A DNA stretch of 39,103 nt from JBBIOU01 sp037443205 (GTDB taxonomy: Bacteria > Bacteroidota > Bacteroidia > Flavobacteriales_D > UBA2798): contig JBBIOU010000028.1 in assembly GCA_037443205.1 (NCBI GenBank), positions 1 through 39,103 of the forward strand. Direction: 5' to 3'. The translations under genes and the position numbers were made by a program. Positions 35,072 through 39,103 of this stretch are shown here, piece after piece. Within the stretch, counting starts at the first letter, position 1, and each line of letters opens with the position of its first letter. The notes beneath the pieces were generated by a model. That model was not told the DNA's origin and made no database searches. It was given only the letters and a program-made list of their open reading frames with translations.

Positions 35072-36502
35072 TTATCTTTTTGGTGGAACATTAAATACTT
35101 TTCTGTCACCGTTTGTTTGTTGATTACTTGGTTTCATCAGAGTTGGAGTCATAAACACCTGTGTTACTTTAGTAGTACCATTAGGATGAACAAAGGTATT
35201 TCCATCCCAATACATATTATATACTTGACCGTGAATATAAGCATTTTCAACAACTATAATGTAAGGTCGTGAATTTTGAGTATCCCAACCCGATCCACCC
35301 ACATATACAAAATGATCTGTAGTTCCATCAGGGTTACCTCCACCATCTCCGGCACAATAATATAATCCTACTACTACAGTGGTATTTTTTTCAAGTGCCT
35401 TATTTATAAAATACGACCCTTTCTGTTGTCCTTCGCTTGTAATTGGTAAGCCTTTTGTTGACTCAGGATTTGACATTTGAATACTCCATAACCAATAACC
35501 TGGACCGGTTGGATTTCCTAATTTACCGGCTGATGCGCATGCATAATCAAAGCATTGCGGTAAACTGCCGTCATAGGGTACAAATGCCGACATATACTTT
35601 GGATCTACCGGTCTGTCCCATACTTCGGATGCAGCAGGAAACTCCGAGAGCAGATTATATGCTCCATCTTGGTTTTGCAAATGAACGTATCCTGCATCGT
35701 CTTGGTAAAAGTCACGACCAACATTATAATAATCTACACCGTCAATTTGTACCATTTCATACAAGTCACCAAATTCTGCTCCAAATGTAGATTGTGTTGT
35801 GGTAGTTGATCCATCCTCATTTTGAACATCCTTTGTAACTGGAGCAGTTGCGTTAACATATTCTAAACCTTCGAGTTCTATTCCGTCTATTACTCTGTTT
35901 TCACAAAATGCATAGGGCGAATTATAGGCATACTTAGCTGCTAACGGGTCAATTGAAAGGAATCTACCTAATCTCGGGTCATGGAATCTATATTCATAAG
36001 AATAGCTATTGCCAGAGCCTTTTATCTCATCATCCTTCTCCTGCCCATTAAACCCGTACCTATACTTCTCACCCGTAAAATTGCGGTTTTTTAGGAGGAC
36101 GCCAAACGGAGAGTAATCACTTGCGCTTAAAATCTCTACCACAAAATAATCAACTGTGCCGGTGGTGGTGGTGCTTTCTACAGCTTGTTTTTTGTCGGTA
36201 ATTACGGTTAATACATTTCCTAAATGGTTGGATAATTCGTATTGCTTTTTGCCCGACTCGCGGTAAAACGACTGTTCCGTTATAGTTGGGGTTATCATAT
36301 CCTTTTCTGCCACATCCATACCCACTCGCGAACTGCCGTATATGTGTTTTTCTTGTTGTGTGTATGTAAGCGTTTGTGCCGTATTATCTACTTTATGCTC
36401 ATACACACTCATCACATTACCCTGCGCATCGCGCACGTAGTAAGTAGATTTCTCCCATACGTTTGCACTTGTGTATATATGTTTGGCTATTCGGTGTCCC
36501 AT
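35072..36502 (-). CDS. Truncated Rhs cassette 2 with papain/CHAP-like C-terminal domain
   Basis: 476 residues. Residues 1-212 are Rhs core (HIYGSSRVGMDVAEKDM at 53-69, ELSNHLGNVLTVITDKK at 89-105, YRYGFNGQEKDDEIKGSGNS at 147-166, HDPRLGRFLSIDP at 174-186). Residues about 215-476 are a unique tip. C317 in SLPQCFDYACASAG, H397 in GTTDHFVYVGGSGWD and N420 in YIIVVENA are in the order of a papain-fold Cys-His-Asn/Asp triad, so a peptidase, amidase or related activity is inferred. The ATG at 36502 lies inside the original rhs sequence (DAMGHRIAKH); a REP-like sequence with a stop codon is fused just upstream, so this is a displaced 3' end. Confidence 0.8.
   Translation of the reverse strand: MGHRIAKHIYTSANVWEKSTYYVRDAQGNVMSVYEHKVDNTAQTLTYTQQEKHIYGSSRVGMDVAEKDMITPTITEQSFYRESGKKQYELSNHLGNVLTVITDKKQAVESTTTTGTVDYFVVEILSASDYSPFGVLLKNRNFTGEKYRYGFNGQEKDDEIKGSGNSYSYEYRFHDPRLGRFLSIDPLAAKYAYNSPYAFCENRVIDGIELEGLEYVNATAPVTKDVQNEDGSTTTTQSTFGAEFGDLYEMVQIDGVDYYNVGRDFYQDDAGYVHLQNQDGAYNLLSEFPAASEVWDRPVDPKYMSAFVPYDGSLPQCFDYACASAGKLGNPTGPGYWLWSIQMSNPESTKGLPITSEGQQKGSYFINKALEKNTTVVVGLYYCAGDGGGNPDGTTDHFVYVGGSGWDTQNSRPYIIVVENAYIHGQVYNMYWDGNTFVHPNGTTKVTQVFMTPTLMKPSNQQTNGDRKVFNVPPKR
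36102..36351 (-). repeat. 250-bp rhs core duplication (partner of 38674-38923)
   Basis: Starting at CCAAACGG and ending at GTGTTTTT, this core segment is about 95% identical to 38674-38923 by eye. Visible differences cluster at a TAATTACGG / TATCACTGT-type site and a few single bases. It encodes the KHIYG...FGVLL part of the Rhs core and could serve as a crossover site for swapping tips. Confidence 0.85.
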
Positions 36503-36603
36503 AGCGTCACTTCGACTTCACTGCGTTTCGCTCAGTGCAGGCGTAGCCAAATTTAAGGAAAAATTTTTTAACCACAGAGAGCACAGAGTAACACAGAGGT
36601 TTT
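36503..36603. repeat. REP-like and CACAGAG-type short repeats at the rhs cassette 2 truncation point
   Basis: CACTTCGACTTCACTGCG and TTTCGCTCAGTG (about 36508-36537) look like the short REP-type sequences common between Bacteroidota genes. A second block, CCACAGAGAGCACAGAG then ACACAGAGGTTTTTAAA (about 36571-36607), has a relative at 25533-25549. They place an in-frame TGA directly before the surviving rhs codons. Confidence 0.5.
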
Positions 36604-37123
36604 TAAAGCGCGTAAGCCTGACGCAAATGCGGGCGTGCGCATAGCGTGAATAAAAACTTTAGCAAATGCAGATGTAATGCATTTGCGTTAAGAAGTTTTT
36701 AGAGCGCGCTGAAGCTTATTTGCGTCTTGAACTTTTCTTTGTTACTTTCTTTTGTTTCGAAGACAAAAGAAAGTAAAATAAAAACAATCAATGTACTGTA
36801 ATAACGTATCTATTACTTTTCTTTCTTGACAAAGAAAAGTAACAAAAGAAGTCAAGGCTGATTTTCATTCCATATAATTTACTCGCAGCATTGCGACCCA
36901 AAGAGTGATTTCCTTGCTGCACGCTGCGGAACTTCTCTTTGGGTGCCCCGCATTCCGCTTCGTAAATTACATTACATGAAAATAGGCCGGGGATAAAACA
37001 AATTACTAATTTGACAAATAAGCCCGATAGCTATCGGGGCAAAAAATCGGATGCTCTGATATGTAGGGTGAAAGGTGGAGGGTTTAAGAGCAAAATCCTA
37101 ATTATGGAAAACTTTTTTGGATT
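36604..37123 (+). repeat. ~520-bp hairpin-rich repeat, copy B (between rhs cassettes 2 and 3)
   Basis: Same orientation and nearly the same sequence as copy A for ~390 bp; only a few substitutions are seen (TTTCGAAGAC for TTTCCAAGAC, ATTACATG for ATTCCATG). The same four hairpins are conserved. The last ~130 bp is more diverged and includes the perfect palindrome CCCGATAGCTATCGGG at 37023-37038. It holds no gene. Confidence 0.87.
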
Positions 37124-37175
37124 AAAGGGGCAGGAACAGGAAATACGGACGGAAAAGAGCAATATTTTTTAAAGC

Positions 37176-37200
37176 TGTGGCAGAGCCACACCATTTTTTT
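37176..37200 (+). terminator. Hairpin with T-run, plus-strand orientation
   Basis: TGTGGC (37176-37181) pairs with GCCACA (37185-37190) around a 3-nt loop and is followed by CCATTTTTTT. It has terminator form on the plus strand, although no plus-strand gene precedes it; it may shield the array from readthrough. Confidence 0.45.
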
Positions 37201-37238
37201 GCCCCCTTTTTCTTCGCTGCGGAGCAGCGAGAGAATGA

Positions 37239-37266
37239 AAAAGACAAACCCCGACTTGCGGGGCTT
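37239..37266 (-). terminator. Intrinsic terminator after cassette 3 (minus strand)
   Basis: Read on the minus strand, CCCCG (37263-37259) and CGGGG (37253-37249) form a GC-rich 5-bp stem followed by TTTGTCTTTTT. It lies about 40 nt after the stop of the membrane partner gene at 37303. A further hairpin, TCGCTGC/GCAGCGA, is at about 37213-37230. Confidence 0.6.
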
Positions 37267-37302
37267 GTGATGTTACCGTTTTAAACTCATCCAACGATAA
37301 AA

Positions 37303-37704
37303 TTAATTTCTATCCTTATTTGGGGAGAACTTGAGCAGTAGATAAATTGTATAAAAATTAAGCGATAACATAAGGCATATAATTAGCCATTGTATTTTTA
37401 GCCACGCACCAACGGCAATAAATCCAACTGTAAACAATATCAACCCTGCCCAATGCTTGTAAACCACTATTTTTTTCAACTTCAATGCTTTAAAATCAAA
37501 TAGCATAGTGATTATTACTGTAAGAAAGATTAATAACAGGGATGCTAAACCTTTTGGTTCAGCATTAACCAGTTCTCTACCTTCAATTTGATTTCTTGTA
37601 GTCCAAAGTTCCGAAGCTAAAGCCAAAATACTTATCAAAAGCAAAACAGCTAAAACGGATTTTAAAAGTATAAATACTTTGACTATAAAATTTGTCTTTT
37701 TCAT
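37303..37704 (-). CDS. Four-helix membrane protein, possible immunity partner of rhs cassette 3
   Basis: About 133 residues from ATG 37704, whose A is also the last base of the rhs stop (TGATG), a classic coupling overlap; an in-frame TTG at 37713 is less likely. Hydrophobic helices lie at about residues 6-28, 50-70, 80-98 and 102-122. A short polar loop (TTRNQIEGRELVNAEPKG) lies between the first two. I recognise no family. Small polytopic membrane proteins encoded right behind Rhs tips are frequently immunity proteins against membrane- or envelope-acting toxins; that is inferred here from the coupling. Confidence 0.68.
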   Translation of the reverse strand: MKKTNFIVKVFILLKSVLAVLLLISILALASELWTTRNQIEGRELVNAEPKGLASLLLIFLTVIITMLFDFKALKLKKIVVYKHWAGLILFTVGFIAVGAWLKIQWLIICLMLSLNFYTIYLLLKFSPNKDRN

Positions 37705-38936
37705 CAATCGCAAGTATCATCACAAAACTCAAATTCCCCTGTGTTATTATTTACAGCATTGTTTACAGTTTTCCCATAATTTATTCCGTCCCGATTTGCT
37801 CTCATATCATTATCATCCCAACCTTCGCCAAATCCAAAAACACCAGGAAGCCAATCTTTAAATGTTTCTTTAGACCAACCCAAAAATCCTGATGTGTTAG
37901 GTCCGTACTTCATTGTATAATATGCGGAAGCGGAAAAATGCAATAGCTTATCATACCCGGTATTATCATTTTGCCTTACAAAGTTTTCGTACAAATGATA
38001 TAATGTAGCTCCGTTTTTACTAAAGTTAGCATTATCTAATAAGTTCCAAGTTGAAGAAGCACTTTTTACAAAATCACTTTGCTTGACACCTTTAAAGCCT
38101 TGTTCAAATAAAAATCTGCCAAAAGCAACATTATAGTTTTCCGAAAATTGCCCACGATTTAAAGCGTAATCAGTTTTAATTTTATCCATACCAGCTTTAA
38201 CGATTGGTGCAGGCGTTTTTGTCCCTTGTAGTTCTTGAACCGTTCCCAAAGATGCGTTTCTGCCATTTATGTTATATTCTTGTCTTTGGTTAATCCTTGT
38301 TTCGTAAATAGGAACTTCAACCCCTGAACCGTAAGAAATGGTTCTATAACCTACAATTACTCTTTCAACTATATCTTCAGTAGATTGTAACTCCATATTT
38401 ATCTCGCCTTGATTTGACATAGATAATCTGTAATTATACTTCTCTGCTCCGTCTAAATCAATGTTCTCAATTGGATTGCCTTCTGCAAAAGAATAAGGAC
38501 TATTCCAAGGGAATTTACTTGCTAAAGGGTCAACAGATTTGAAGCGAGCTAAACGCTTATCATATATCCTAAAGCCGTAATCTTGCTGCCCTTCAACCTC
38601 TTTATCGTCTTCTTTTCCGTTAAATGAAAAACGATACTTTGCAGAAGTAAACTCTCTGTTCTGCAGCAGCACTCCAAACGGAGAATAATCACTTGCGCTT
38701 AAAATCTCTACCACAAAATAATCTACTGTGCCGGTGGTGGTGGTGCTTTCTACAGCTTGTTTTTTGTCGGTTATCACTGTAAGCACATTTCCTAAATGAT
38801 TAGATAATTCGTATTGCTTTTTGCCCGACTCGCGGTAAAACGACTGTTCCGTTATAGTTGGGGTTATCATATCCTTTTCTGCCACATCCATACCCACGCG
38901 CGAACTGCCGTATATGTGTTTTTGTTTGTATAACAT
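37704..38936 (-). CDS. Truncated Rhs cassette 3 with YfiM-like C-terminal motif
   Basis: 410 residues. Residues 6-163 are Rhs core (HIYGSSRVGMDVAEKDM, ELSNHLGNVLTVITDKK, RFSFNGKEDDKEVEG, YDKRLARFKSVDPLASK, SPYSFAEGNPIENIDLDG). Residues about 165-410 are a variable tip. Near its end, DKLLHFSASAYYTMKYG (329-345), WSKETFKDW (354-362) and DDNDMRANRDGINYG (374-388) follow the D-K-x-x-H-x-S, K-E-x-x-D, D-x-x-A-N-x-x-G layout of YfiM/DUF2279-like proteins, whose activity is unknown. The first five residues are not Rhs; core similarity to cassette 2 begins exactly at KHIYG. Coupled to the membrane protein gene by TGATG. Confidence 0.8.
   Translation of the reverse strand: MLYKQKHIYGSSRVGMDVAEKDMITPTITEQSFYRESGKKQYELSNHLGNVLTVITDKKQAVESTTTTGTVDYFVVEILSASDYSPFGVLLQNREFTSAKYRFSFNGKEDDKEVEGQQDYGFRIYDKRLARFKSVDPLASKFPWNSPYSFAEGNPIENIDLDGAEKYNYRLSMSNQGEINMELQSTEDIVERVIVGYRTISYGSGVEVPIYETRINQRQEYNINGRNASLGTVQELQGTKTPAPIVKAGMDKIKTDYALNRGQFSENYNVAFGRFLFEQGFKGVKQSDFVKSASSTWNLLDNANFSKNGATLYHLYENFVRQNDNTGYDKLLHFSASAYYTMKYGPNTSGFLGWSKETFKDWLPGVFGFGEGWDDNDMRANRDGINYGKTVNNAVNNNTGEFEFCDDTCD
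38674..38923 (-). repeat. 250-bp rhs core duplication (partner of 36102-36351)
   Basis: Direct repeat of the core segment of cassette 2, same strand, about 95% identical by eye. The similarity stops abruptly at 38923, where the 5' end of this cassette is replaced by a 64-bp AT-rich spacer (38937-39000) that leads to repeat copy C. Confidence 0.85.
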
Positions 38937-39000
38937 GTGTAGTAATTACCCAAAAATAAGAAAATTTTTGATTTTGGTATTAGTTAATTTATTTTTCTAA

Positions 39001-39103
39001 GCGCGTAAGCCTGACGCAAATGCGGGCGTGTGCATGGCGTGAATAAAAACTTTAGCAAATGCAGATGTAATGCATTTGCGTTAAGAAGTTTTTAGAGCGC
39101 GCT
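39001..39103 (+). repeat. Hairpin-rich repeat, copy C (cut by the window end)
   Basis: It begins GCGCGTAAGCCTGACGCAAA and matches copies A and B through the AAGTTTTTAGAGCGCGCT hairpin, with two small changes (GTGTGCATGG for GTGCGCATAG). It lies directly upstream (on the minus strand) of cassette 3 and continues beyond the window. Confidence 0.85.

Noticed and set aside
36242..36556. Plus-strand 104-codon frame over rhs cassette 2
   Set aside because: Antisense to the conserved Rhs core; Cys/His-rich composition typical of a shadow frame.
31692..37123. CRISPR array, suggested by several direct repeats
   Set aside because: The repeats are about 520 bp, few and kilobases apart, with genes between them; no short regularly spaced units or cas genes are present.

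Overview
The window looks like a chromosomal segment of a Bacteroidota bacterium (Flavobacteria/Sphingobacteria/Chitinophaga grade). The evidence is an AT-rich genome with no Shine-Dalgarno signals, promoters of the TTG-N19-TAnnTTTG type in front of rpsF and rocD, an rpsF-rpsR-rplI operon without ssb, a choice-of-anchor-L/SprB-type surface protein, carboxynorspermidine-route polyamine genes, and orphan rhs genes with Bacteroidota-style core sequences. No rRNA, tRNA or CRISPR array was recognised.

Layout. 1-1187 (-): 5' part of a large secreted adhesin-like protein. 1391-6598 (+): housekeeping genes, namely small-type purL, a hypothetical, a secreted thioredoxin-like protein, a 53-residue membrane mini-protein, a polyamine-type N-acetyltransferase, then rpsF-rpsR-rplI closed by a strong terminator. 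6659-17843 (+): a tightly packed surface-polysaccharide operon in which most neighbouring genes overlap by 1-14 nt. It holds two flippases, two O-antigen polymerase/ligase-type proteins, three glycosyltransferases, a DCC-family protein and an amidotransferase-HisH-HisF trio that installs acetamidino (amidine) groups on sugars. 17773-19570 (-): a methyltransferase and a FemAB-like acyltransferase convergent with the operon. 20153-22375 (+): an MFS transporter and another FemAB-like protein. 22663-25004 (+): carboxynorspermidine synthase and decarboxylase. 27295-29684 (-): NlpC/P60 hydrolase, Imm17-like small membrane protein and rlmD. 29736-31428 (+): rocD and a DoxX-like protein.

Mobile and repetitive DNA. 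A decayed IS1380-type insertion sequence (25579-26928) has 21-bp perfect ends. Two (probably more) MITE-like palindromic elements (19684-19994 and 31435-31691) share its terminal sequence, which suggests they were mobilised by that transposase family.

The most interesting region is 31692-39103 on the minus strand. It holds three 5'-truncated rhs genes with unrelated C-terminal domains: one with a degenerate zinc-peptidase-like motif, one papain/CHAP-like and one YfiM-like. Each is followed at 0-6 nt by a small secreted, lipidated or membrane protein that looks like an immunity partner. The array is bounded and interrupted by direct copies of a ~520-bp hairpin-rich repeat and contains a frameshifted tyrosine recombinase. 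I interpret it as a store of displaced Rhs toxin-tip/immunity cassettes that can be exchanged by recombination between the repeats and the shared rhs core sequence. Functions of the tips are inferences from motifs only.
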